DNA of 5,735 nucleotides. It comes from CAIJXV01 sp964497135. Lineage in GTDB: Bacteria; Verrucomicrobiota; Kiritimatiellia; CAIKKV01; CAIJXV01. The translations under genes were made by a program, and so were the position numbers. The notes beneath the pieces were generated by a model. The model did not search any database. It saw only the letters and a program-made list of their open reading frames with translations, and was not told the origin of the DNA. Shown piece by piece: positions 1 through 5,487 of this stretch; the first letter of the stretch is position 1, and the number at the start of each line of letters is the position of its first letter. The stretch is from positions 1 to 5,735 of the forward strand of contig CAZCDO010000222.1 of assembly GCA_964497135.1 (NCBI GenBank). Reading direction: 5' to 3'.

Positions 1-20
1 GGGGCCGTATGGCCGAGAGA

Positions 21-49
21 GCATCGCGATTAAGCGATGCTGGTTTTTT
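21..49 (+). terminator. Rho-independent terminator of an upstream plus-strand gene
   Basis: A perfect 7-bp stem (gcatcgc at 21-27, gcgatgc at 34-40) encloses a 6-nt loop and is followed by tggtttttt, the usual U-tract. It would end transcription of a plus-strand gene lying left of the window. Its T-run touches the left end of the inverted-repeat element at 48-229, so that element sits immediately behind a terminator. The structure is read directly; activity is inferred. Confidence 0.8.
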
Positions 50-229
50 CCTCCCCCCGGCTCGGGGGAGGGTAGGGTGAGGGGGATCCTCGTATGTGTT
101 TCAACTCCATTCGAATTTGTTCTAAAATCCTGATTAAATTATTCCGCAGATGATGACCTTACTGATTATTTCTGCGCCACTAATGATCCCCCTCACCCCG
201 CCCTCCCCCTCGCCGGGGGGAGGGAGGAA
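48..229. repeat. MITE-like element with GC-rich terminal inverted repeats
   Basis: The left arm (48-88) and right arm (185-229) are near-perfect reverse complements. Reading inward to outward, both contain gatccccctcaccc, two variable bases, ccctccccc, then a ccggggggagg block; the arms differ by a few substitutions and a 4-nt insertion (gagg) in the right arm. The core of about 96 bp is AT-rich and has no plausible ORF. GC-rich inverted-repeat elements of this size are typically dispersed non-autonomous (MITE/REP-like) repeats. I see no clear target-site duplication. The transcript could fold into one long hairpin. Copy number elsewhere in the genome is unknown. Confidence 0.65.
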
Positions 230-367
230 CCCAAAGACCCCGCCAAGGAAAGCGAGACCAACGGGGCGTGTTCATAGTCTTAGCTTGACACGTATGAGGG
301 CACCCCGGCTCCATTCAATCTAAAACGAGTGGTTGGACAATCCCCAAATCATTTCTGGCCAACTGTT
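230..367. other. Non-coding spacer downstream of pyrF
   Basis: No gene is seen here. A loose inverted repeat (ccccg at 238-242, cgggg at 262-266) could act as a weak hairpin ending the minus-strand epimerase-pyrF transcript, but it has no good U-tract on either strand. A TTGACA at 285-290 has no -10 box at usable spacing. Confidence 0.4.
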
Positions 368-1075
368 CTAGCTTCCGCGCTGTGCTTCGGCCATTTCGGC
401 CAGGATCGCGGCGGCTGCGTCGCCGGGTTTGGGGGCGTCCAGGATCGGACGGCCCACGACCAGATAGGAGGCTCCGGCGCGAATGGCCGCTGCCGGGGTG
501 GCACTGCGCTTCTGGTCTCCGACATCGGCGCCGGCGGGCCGGATACCCGGGGTGACCAGAACGGGTTTAGGGCCAAACTGAGCCCGCAGGGTGGGCGCTT
601 CAAGAACCGAAGTGACCAACCCATCGATGCGACATTCCAGCACCATGGCTCCGAGGGCCAGCGCCTGTTCGGCGAGGGTCCGCTGGATGCCCAGCTCTAA
701 AAAATCTTTTTCGTTAAGGCTGGTCAGGGTGGTGACGGCGATCAATTGGGGCCGGACGGGGCAATCGTAGGCCGCTTCGGCGGCGGCGCTGAGCATGGCG
801 CGCCCACCTGCAGCATGCACGGTCATCAGGGCGGCTTCGAACCGGCCGGCGGACTTGATGGCTTGGGCGACGGTGTGGGGAATATCGTGCAGTTTGAGGT
901 CCAGAAAGACTCGTTTTTGTTTTTTGGCGAGGAGTTCCATGGCCTTGACGCCATCGCGGATGAATAATTCCAAGCCGACTTTGAAGAAATTGGCCTCGGC
1001 GGGTAATTGACGCAGGAGTGGTTTAATCGCGTCGACCGAAGGCACATCGAGAGCCACAATCAGTTCTGCCGGCAT
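368..1075 (-). CDS. pyrF: Orotidine 5'-phosphate decarboxylase
   Basis: This cytoplasmic TIM-barrel enzyme decarboxylates OMP to UMP, the last step of de novo pyrimidine synthesis. At 235 aa it has the normal bacterial length. The catalytic pattern is complete: D10 (IVALD), K32 (FKVG), and the D59/K61/D64 tetrad within LDLKLHDIPHTV. Further on come TPGIRP (175-180), the GDQKR segment (186-190) and the phosphate-binding VVGRPI (206-211). These features place it in the PyrF type 1 family. The ATG at 1075 is supported by an AAAGGA ribosome-binding site (1083-1088 on the complement) 7 nt upstream. It is the second gene of an operon, 23 bp after the epimerase, with no promoter visible in the gap. 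The gene looks intact, and the identification is firm. Confidence 0.97.
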   Translation of the reverse strand: MPAELIVALDVPSVDAIKPLLRQLPAEANFFKVGLELFIRDGVKAMELLAKKQKRVFLDLKLHDIPHTVAQAIKSAGRFEAALMTVHAAGGRAMLSAAAEAAYDCPVRPQLIAVTTLTSLNEKDFLELGIQRTLAEQALALGAMVLECRIDGLVTSVLEAPTLRAQFGPKPVLVTPGIRPAGADVGDQKRSATPAAAIRAGASYLVVGRPILDAPKPGDAAAAILAEMAEAQRGS

Positions 1076-1098
1076 GGTCGGATCCTTTGGGTTGGTCT

Positions 1099-2046
1099 TT
1101 AGAGCGCGCGGACCTGGTCTTCCCGCTCACGGAAATAGCGGGCAGTCTGTCGAACGAGTCGATCGAGCAGGGACGGATTGGCCTGGCCGAACATGGCAGG
1201 GTAGGGGTCGCCGCCGGGACCGAGGGGTTCGGGGGAGACATAACATCCGGGCTGGTTATAGCCGATCAGATAGAGGGCCATGATCAGGGTGTCGAGATCG
1301 AGAGCCCCATCCCCGAGCGCACAGCGGTTGCTGTCGGCGACATGCAGATTGGTCAGCCGCCGGCCGGCCTGAACGATGGCCGCGCCGATATGGCTTTCGC
1401 CGACCTGCATATGGTAGACATCGCCATTGATATGCTGGACCCCCGGGTGGGCGACGGCCTCGATGTACCGGATGGCATCGGCAACCGTATGGCAGAAACT
1501 GACTTCGGCCGCGCGGATGGGCTCGACGGCGGCGCGGATGTTATGTTCGACGAAGAGATCCGCGACCAATCGAAGGGACTCGACCGAGCGGGCAAATTCG
1601 GAGGAATCATAAGCCGTGGGGCGTCCGACGGCGCCCGGGACCACGAGCAGGTAACTGCCGCCGACCTCGGCGGTGAAGGGAATCGTGCGTTTCAGGTAAT
1701 CGAGGGCGGCCTGACGCGTGCGTCCACTGTTTGAAGAGAGATCATTTTCGGCCGAAAACATGCCGCACACCCCGCCGACCTGGATGTCGTGATCGCACAG
1801 AATTTCGAGGGTCTCGGCCGGCTTATAGCCCAAATCGGCGCCATAATGATTGCCGTGTAATTCGATGAATCGAACGCCATTCCGGGACAGACGGCGGGCT
1901 GAATCGACCAGGGATTCCAAACCAAACCCCCAATTACTCCAGGAGAGATTGAGGCGATCCTTGAGCTTTTGCGGCTGTTTTTTCTTAAGGGCGAGAAAAG
2001 CCTGGCGGATCCGATCATTTTTGGTTTCGAAAGTCTGACGTTTCAT
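1099..2046 (-). CDS. Sugar isomerase/epimerase, D-tagatose 3-epimerase-like TIM barrel
   Basis: This 315-aa protein belongs to the xylose-isomerase-like TIM-barrel superfamily (AP endonuclease 2 fold). It carries the metal-site series of ketose 3-epimerases: E175 (AVEPI), D209 (INGDVYHM), H235 (LHVADSNR) and E273 (SPEPLG). The substrate residues follow at the spacings known for D-tagatose 3-epimerase: E181 (six after the first Glu), H212 (three after the Asp) and R241 (six after the His). By analogy it would use a divalent metal to epimerise a ketose at C3, or act on a related polyol or inosose; the true substrate cannot be read. A basic, mostly helical N-terminal extension of about 30 residues precedes the first strand (LNLSWSNWGFG). 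The ATG at 2046 has TGGAGA (2054-2059 on the complement) 7 nt upstream. It leads the operon with pyrF. Confidence 0.88.
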   Translation of the reverse strand: MKRQTFETKNDRIRQAFLALKKKQPQKLKDRLNLSWSNWGFGLESLVDSARRLSRNGVRFIELHGNHYGADLGYKPAETLEILCDHDIQVGGVCGMFSAENDLSSNSGRTRQAALDYLKRTIPFTAEVGGSYLLVVPGAVGRPTAYDSSEFARSVESLRLVADLFVEHNIRAAVEPIRAAEVSFCHTVADAIRYIEAVAHPGVQHINGDVYHMQVGESHIGAAIVQAGRRLTNLHVADSNRCALGDGALDLDTLIMALYLIGYNQPGCYVSPEPLGPGGDPYPAMFGQANPSLLDRLVRQTARYFREREDQVRAL

Positions 2047-2295
2047 TGATATTTCTCCACGGTTTTGTTTGCGGAAAACCCGGGTGATCGGTGCGATTTA
2101 AGATAGATCAAGCCAGACGGGAATCCGTAACACGAAAAAGGATGCTACCACAAAAAACGGCAAAGGCAAGCGGTGGTCAACCCCGGATCGATCCGGGGTG
2201 TATCTTTTGGGTAGGGCGTTTCCGCCGAAAACTTGGGAAGCGTTCAACCAGAGCGTTTGACGGTGTGACCAAGGCAAAAAATCGGCACTTGATTG
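2047..2295. other. Intergenic region between the epimerase operon and the accessory stretch
   Basis: No convincing coding sequence is present; the short ORFs here resemble nothing known. It must contain the minus-strand operon promoter. One weak candidate on the complement is TTGCCT, 16 nt, TAGCAT near 2140-2170, which I rate low. The region also holds a 20-bp perfect palindrome, listed separately. I looked for a RelE/HigB or BrnT toxin upstream of the truncated antitoxin-like gene and found none. Confidence 0.5.
2180..2199. repeat. 20-bp perfect palindrome
   Basis: accccggatcgatccggggt equals its own reverse complement. It could fold into a GC-rich hairpin in either transcript or serve as a dimer-binding site. 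On the plus strand it is followed by gtgtatctttt, a poor U-tract, so a terminator is possible but weak. It lies 134 bp upstream of the epimerase start, within the expected reach of an operator or 5' leader. Confidence 0.5.
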
Positions 2296-2313
2296 TATGT
2301 CATACATGACATA
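2296..2313. promoter_or_regulatory. Operator-like inverted repeat before the XRE-type gene
   Basis: tatgtcatacatgacata consists of two perfect 8-bp arms around a 2-bp centre. A further copy of the half-site core atgaca begins at 2318, 12 bp after the copy at 2306, and overlaps the start codon of the downstream regulator fragment. A TTGATT at 2289-2294 could be a -35 box with the palindrome in the spacer, but the -10 is poor. Antitoxin genes of the HigA/XRE type usually bind such palindromes in their own promoter, so this probably was the autoregulatory operator. Confidence 0.5.
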
Positions 2314-2317
2314 GCGT

Positions 2318-2488
2318 ATGACAATGAATGCAGAGAAACGAAAACGACTTGAGGCGGCCGGGTGGAAGGTCTCGACGGTTCAGGATTTTTTGAACCTGGA
2401 CGATGCGGACGTGGAGTATATCGAAACGAAGCGGGCCTTGTCGGCACCAGTGAAAATGCTGTCAAAACACAGATTTGGACAGCATTGA
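2318..2488 (+). pseudogene. Truncated XRE/HigA-type antitoxin-like regulator, N-terminal fragment
   Basis: The frame reads MTMNAEKRKRLEAAGWKV, then STVQDFLNLDDADVEYIETK, then RALS. This is the characteristic N-terminal helix region of small XRE-family regulators found as HigA-like antitoxins. The family normally goes on into a helix-turn-helix DNA-binding domain. Here the homology stops near residue 42 (about 2436-2443) and the frame runs for 14 foreign residues (APVKMLSKHRFGQH) to a stop at 2486. The foreign DNA is the 3' end of an IS4-type transposase read in another frame. The start could be the ATG at 2318 or at 2324; the family favours 2324 (MNAEKRKR). There is no Shine-Dalgarno sequence. 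The DNA-binding helices are lost, so it cannot work as a regulator. No partner toxin gene is visible upstream. Confidence 0.7.
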
Positions 2489-2646
2489 TTGCGATGTTGG
2501 TTCTTAAGTTCCTGCAACTGAAATCATCTTGGAACTGGAGTCAATCGTATCTAGCCGCGATGCTTCGCTTTAACCTGCTGACTTACCGACGATGCCTTAA
2601 CCTCAATATCAATTCTCAAGGGCTGGCCCTGCAGCTCCCACGATAG
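2443..2646 (+). pseudogene. C-terminal fragment of an IS4-family transposase
   Basis: From 2443 the frame reads GTSENAVKTQIWTALIAML, followed by VLKFLQLKSSWNWSQSYLAA and MLRFNLLTYR. This closely matches the conserved C-terminus of IS4-type DDE transposases, where G-T-S-E-N-A-V-K-T-Q-I-W follows the catalytic domain and a leucine-rich helix leads to the N-L-x-x-x-L-R-x-N-L-x-T tail. About 67 codons remain. The catalytic DDE core and the left end of the element are absent, so it cannot transpose. The last residues (RCLNLNINSQGLALQLPR) fit the usual tail poorly and may reflect local frameshifting. The fragment joins directly onto the antitoxin-like gene at about 2436-2443, which points to insertion followed by deletion. 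I could not identify the right terminal inverted repeat. Confidence 0.75.
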
Positions 2647-2687
2647 CGATTTCAATAAATGGGAACCCTGACGGCAAGGTAGGGCGA

Positions 2688-2710
2688 CCTCTCCGAGGGA
2701 GCCGGAGAGG
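2688..2710. repeat. Stem-loop with perfect 8-bp GC-rich stem
   Basis: cctctccg (2688-2695) pairs with cggagagg (2703-2710) around a 7-nt loop. It is flanked by ggtaggg on the left and ggggtagg on the right. No U-tract follows, so it is not an obvious terminator. It lies 42 bp after the transposase-fragment stop and could be part of the element's right end or of another dispersed repeat. Confidence 0.5.
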
Positions 2711-2725
2711 GGTAGGTGTTATTGG

Positions 2726-2863
2726 CGAATTCGGCGGCTTCATTCATTGTTCAGTTACCCGAACGCCTGGTTCGACGAACGGCTTGTGTCGGTCTGGGAT
2801 TTATGGCAGAAGCGCCACCCCATGCGTCCCGCTCAACCGACCTCGGTGCTCGCCTTGGGATAA
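2726..2863 (+). pseudogene. Possible remnant of a group II intron-encoded protein C-terminus
   Basis: An open frame with no good start ends at the TAA at 2861 and reads RIRRLHSLFSYPNAWFDERL, then VSVWDLWQKRHPM. It ends 10 nt before group II intron domain V, exactly where the reverse transcriptase/maturase frame of such introns normally stops. The YPNAWF-type segment is reminiscent of C-terminal ends of those proteins, but I cannot confirm it without a search. No reverse-transcriptase motif (such as YADD) is present, so at most a tail of about 45 codons remains. The assignment rests mainly on position. Confidence 0.3.
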
Positions 2864-2870
2864 CGTTCTG

Positions 2871-2947
2871 AAGAGCCTGATGTGTGGCCCACTAGTCCGG
2901 TTCTGTGAGAAGCGGAGGGGCGCGAGCCCTTCTCGCCTACTCGCCCC
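2871..2947 (+). ncRNA. 3' end of a group II intron (domains V and VI), degenerate
   Basis: The sequence aagagcctgatgtg followed by agtccggttctgtgaga matches the 3' part of bacterial group II introns. In domain V (2873-2903) GAGCC pairs with GGTTC and contains the AGC catalytic triad, and the lower internal segment ends in AGTCC. Domain VI follows (2904-2947), with a GGGC-GCGA-GCCC tip, an imperfect lower stem and a cctactcgcc tail that includes the likely branch-point A. Domain V is 31 nt instead of the usual 34, and its distal hairpin lacks a GNRA loop (gtgtggcccac), so it is probably inactive. The 5' domains and a full reverse transcriptase are missing; no GUGYG 5' end is recognisable in the 200 bp upstream. 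Confidence 0.72.
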
Positions 2948-3110
2948 CGCATCGGGGTTTGTGGTTCTTCCTCCGTGACTTCCCACCTCTGAGGTGAACC
3001 TCGGAGCGGTATTCACTCCTTTTGTGTGAGTCTCTCCTCCCGGATTTTCGACGGCTTGGAAAGGGCTCGAACTCCAGTAACCCACGAAAATGCAGAAAGA
3101 GCCTTAATTC
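2948..3110. other. Non-coding spacer between intron remnant and GIY-YIG gene
   Basis: I see no gene or RNA here. It has a short palindrome (acctctgaggt, near 2987) and a T-arm-like string (gggctcgaactcc, near 3064). The latter does not extend into a tRNA fold and does not match the tRNA-Leu at 4006-4091. With 2647-2870, this makes the whole 2647-3110 stretch mobile-element debris without an intact gene. Confidence 0.4.
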
Positions 3111-3916
3111 TTAATCTTCATCAAACCATTTGAGTGGTCGTTGGTGCTCAAATTGTTTGTCAACTTCAGAAGAAACAGTCCATGCCAAATTCTTTGACCA
3201 ACGATCTATCAATGGTCCGCAAGGAAGCCCTCGGTCTTCCATGCGCTTCTTTAGCCAAATAGCTAGAACATTCGGTGCTTCATATGATTGCGGATCGTCA
3301 GTTTTTGGTGCAATTCCTGCAAGATTATGATCGCTTGAATTATATCCAAATAGTTTGGCAACCGAAAAGCGATCGAGTGATTGAGTGTCAGCCATTGAGT
3401 AATAACGTAGCATTAAACGGAAAATCTCATCAGCGATTGCGGGTGCTTGTTCGCATCGGACCGCATTTTCGGCACGACGATGATCCAATTCAAGTTGAAT
3501 ATTTGAAATTCGATGTGTGATGATTTCCGTTAACCCGATGGAATAATCTTCAGTACAGTCTGAAGCGCTTGCAATAACCGACATAACAAACTCTGATTTG
3601 TAGAACCACTCGAGACGGTGGTGGTAAACCCGACAAAGTGCATGAAGCCAATCCTCATGCTTTTGTGTGGCTCGAATTGATTTTAGGAGGGTAATTTCAT
3701 ATGGATTTGAGGTGGCAAAAGCGTCGATCCTGTTTCGAACTTCTTCCTCGCGTGTGTAACCAATCTTGATGTAATTGCCACACAAGACAAAGTAAACTAT
3801 TCCGAACTTGTCGGTTGGGGCGGTTTTTACATTCAGCCATTTTTATATTGATTCAATTCTTGGTATAGCGTGCCAAGGTAGTCGAGCTTTTCGTCATTAA
3901 TAATTTTTGTTTTCAT
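3111..3916 (-). pseudogene. GIY-YIG family protein (T5orf172/Mug113 type), frameshifted
   Basis: The main frame contains FGIVYFVLCGNYIKIGYT, a basic RNRIDAF helix, TSNPYEITLL, a histidine-rich turn and RLEWFYKS. This is the pattern of the GIY-YIG-like T5orf172/Mug113 domain, a small DNA-binding or nuclease-like fold of phage and accessory genes. The remaining ~150 residues are hydrophilic, mostly helical and unrecognised. That frame has no ATG; its only internal start would be a TTG at 3785, which would cut off the first GIY strand. A 27-codon ATG frame (3916-3833, MKTKIINDEKLDYLGTLYQE...) ends in TGA right where the main frame opens. One extra A in the A5 run (complement of 3840-3844) would join them into about 268 aa. 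The gene is AT-rich compared with its neighbours, suggesting transfer. It may be a pseudogene or an assembly error; a canonical -1 slip site is not present. Confidence 0.68.
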
Positions 3917-4005
3917 AAGGAAATGAATTGGTTGGGAACTCAAAATTCATCTCATTAGCGCTGTCACAAGTCAATGCAATGGATTGGCTTATATCTCGAT
4001 TTTGA

Positions 4006-4091
4006 TGGTGCCCGGGGGGGGAGTCGAACCCCCACACCCTTTCGGATAACGGATTTTAAGTCCGTTGCGTCTGCCATTTCGCCACCCGGGC
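4006..4091 (-). tRNA. tRNA-Leu (anticodon UAA), CCA encoded
   Basis: The complement folds as a class II tRNA. The 7-bp acceptor stem is GCCCGGG/CCCGGGC, the discriminator base is A, and the CCA end is encoded at 4006-4008. The anticodon stem ACGGA/TCCGT carries the loop CTTAAAA, giving anticodon TAA (4056-4058). A long variable arm (TATCCGAAAGGGTG) and a T-arm GGGGG-TTCGACT-CCCCC complete it. The 86-nt length suits tRNA-Leu, which reads UUA (and UUG by wobble). The gene borders the AT-rich accessory stretch on its 3' side, the usual side for integration into tRNA genes, but I find no repeated copy of its 3' end inside the window. Confidence 0.97.
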
Positions 4092-4155
4092 AGGCTGTTG
4101 ACGCACTCCTTCGGGCCTGACGCCGCGTTAAGCGCGAGGGGTTGCGTGACCGGCA

Positions 4156-4184
4156 TTTATACAGGGATGCCCCGTGATTTCCAA
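4156..4184 (-). promoter_or_regulatory. Sigma-70-type promoter for tRNA-Leu
   Basis: On the complement, TTGGAA (4179-4184) and TATAAA (4156-4161) are separated by 17 nt, a good housekeeping pair. Transcription would begin near 4148 and give a 5' leader of roughly 55 nt to be removed by RNase P. It lies in the 145-bp gap shared with the divergent MFS transporter gene. Confidence 0.6.
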
Positions 4185-4236
4185 GCGGAATATGGTCTTG
4201 ATTGAATTGGACATCGGGTTCTGATACGTTCACGGG

Positions 4237-5487
4237 ATGAATGGTTGGGTCAAATCACAAGCCCCCGCGCGTCCCCCTTTCCGTGAGTTCATCGCCTTGA
4301 TGGCGTTATTGACGTCGCTGGTGGCCCTTTCAATCGACACCCTGTTGCCGGCCTTGCCGGCGATCGGGCAGTCGTTCGGGATCCAGGATACCAATCAAAA
4401 TCAGTGGGTGATTACCTTGTTGTTTTTGGGCCTGGCGGTCGGGCAACTCTTTTTCGGCCCTTTTGCGGATAGTGTCGGGCGTAAACCGGCGGTTTTCCTG
4501 GGGTTGGCTCTTTTCATGATCGGCTGTCTGTTGTCGGTGATGGCCACCGTGTTTTGGGTTTTATTGGTTGGCCGGATTCTCCAGGGACTGGGTGCGTCCG
4601 GGCCGCGCATCATGACTCTGACCCTGGTGCGGGATCAATATGAAGGTCGGGCAATGGCTCGGGTGATGTCCTTTGTGACCACGGTCTTTATTCTCGTTCC
4701 GGTGGTTGCACCGCTGGCGGGACAGTTGATTATGGAATGGGCCGGCTGGCGATCGATTTTTGGGTTTTATCTGGCATTGGCGGTTATCGCCGCCATCTGG
4801 TTTGCGTTGCGCCAGCCGGAAACCTTGTTGCCAACTCAGCGACGTCTTTTTTCCTGGCGGGATTTAGGGGAGGGAATCCGTGCGATGACAACGAATCGGG
4901 CCGTTGTGGGCTACACCCTGATCATGGGGATGGTATTCGGTTTGTTCATCGGATACTTGAGTTCAGCCCAACAAATTTTTCAGAATCAATATCAGGTGGG
5001 TCGGCGGTTTCCCATCTTTTTTGCGATTCTGGCCTTGGCCTTGGGGGCCGCCTCGTTGGTCAATGCCCGGCTGGTAATGCGATTGGGAATGCGTGTTTTG
5101 TCGCGATGGGCCTTGAACGGGATCTGCGTTCTTTCATTGGTCTTTTTGGGGGGGCTCTGGGCGACGCGGGGCGGGGCTCCGCTTTGGAGCCTGATGGCAT
5201 TCTTGTTGATCACTTTTTTTGGAGTGGGACTTCTGTTCGGTAATCTGAATGCCCTGGCGATGGAACCGATGGGCGGTCGCGCGGGAATGGGGGCTTCGGT
5301 GGTGGGTTCGGTTTCCACCTTGATCTCCCTGCTAGTGGGCTCCTGGATTGGACAATCGTACAATGGAACCCTCTTTCCCCTGGTTGGGGGATTCGTGATT
5401 TTATCCGGATTGGGGAGGGGGTTACTGTATTGGGTTGAATCGTCTTGCGATTGGGAAGTGGAGGTGAAGGATGGAGTGGTTGAATAA
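4237..5487 (+). CDS. MFS multidrug efflux transporter, Bcr/CflA (DHA1) type
   Basis: This 416-aa inner-membrane protein has about 12 hydrophobic segments, the expected layout for a proton-driven drug:H+ antiporter. After a short cytoplasmic N-terminus, TM1 holds SIDTLLPALP (32-41), like the D-x-x-L-P-A-L-P of Bcr/CflA proteins. Motif A (GPFADSVGRKP, 74-84) lies in the TM2-TM3 loop, a motif B-like RILQGLGASGPR (113-124) in TM4, and a motif C-like PVVAPLAGQL (155-164) in TM5, followed by GWRSIF (170-175). These indicate DHA1 drug export; the substrate is not readable. The ATG at 4237 has only a weak ribosome-binding site (acggg), but the N-terminus has a normal length. A tentative promoter is TTGATT, 18 nt, TGATAC, ending about 8 nt before the start. 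The stop overlaps the next gene by 17 bp. Confidence 0.92.
   Translation: MNGWVKSQAPARPPFREFIALMALLTSLVALSIDTLLPALPAIGQSFGIQDTNQNQWVITLLFLGLAVGQLFFGPFADSVGRKPAVFLGLALFMIGCLLSVMATVFWVLLVGRILQGLGASGPRIMTLTLVRDQYEGRAMARVMSFVTTVFILVPVVAPLAGQLIMEWAGWRSIFGFYLALAVIAAIWFALRQPETLLPTQRRLFSWRDLGEGIRAMTTNRAVVGYTLIMGMVFGLFIGYLSSAQQIFQNQYQVGRRFPIFFAILALALGAASLVNARLVMRLGMRVLSRWALNGICVLSLVFLGGLWATRGGAPLWSLMAFLLITFFGVGLLFGNLNALAMEPMGGRAGMGASVVGSVSTLISLLVGSWIGQSYNGTLFPLVGGFVILSGLGRGLLYWVESSCDWEVEVKDGVVE

Noticed and set aside
48..229. Paired GC-rich repeats as a minimal CRISPR array
   Set aside because: There are only two copies, in inverted orientation, with a ~96-bp core and no cas gene; this is an inverted-repeat element.
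285..324. TTGACA box as a possible plus-strand promoter
   Set aside because: There is no -10 element at 16-18 nt and no plus-strand gene downstream.
329..700. Plus-strand open frame of 123 codons opposite pyrF
   Set aside because: It is the antisense shadow of a firmly identified pyrF, with no recognisable domain.
1087..1734. Long plus-strand open frame of 215 codons opposite the epimerase
   Set aside because: The minus-strand frame has a full set of active-site residues and a ribosome-binding site; the antisense frame has neither, and its length follows from GC-rich codon bias.
2091..2309. Plus-strand open frame of 72 codons upstream of the antitoxin-like fragment, considered as the partner toxin
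   Set aside because: Its translation shows no RelE/HigB or BrnT motif beyond a vague RHLIVCHT similarity, it spans the 20-bp palindrome, and no ribosome-binding site is evident.
2784..2978. Plus-strand open frame of 64 codons across the intron 3' end
   Set aside because: It runs straight through structured intron RNA, and the neighbouring frame ending at 2861 fits the intron-encoded protein position better.
3061..3080. T-arm-like string suggesting a tRNA fragment or att site
   Set aside because: It cannot be extended to an acceptor stem and does not match the tRNA-Leu 3' end in this window.
2801..3085. Minus-strand open frame of 94 codons across the intron remnant
   Set aside because: It is antisense to recognisable group II intron domains V and VI, has no known domain and is low in complexity; probably a spurious frame.
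3964..4233. Minus-strand open frame of 89 codons across the tRNA gene
   Set aside because: The segment is a complete tRNA-Leu; the frame GGEMADATDLKS is the well-known spurious translation of such tRNA genes.
4737..5243. Plus-strand open frame of 168 codons inside the MFS gene
   Set aside because: It is out of frame within a well-supported 12-TM transporter and shows no domain.
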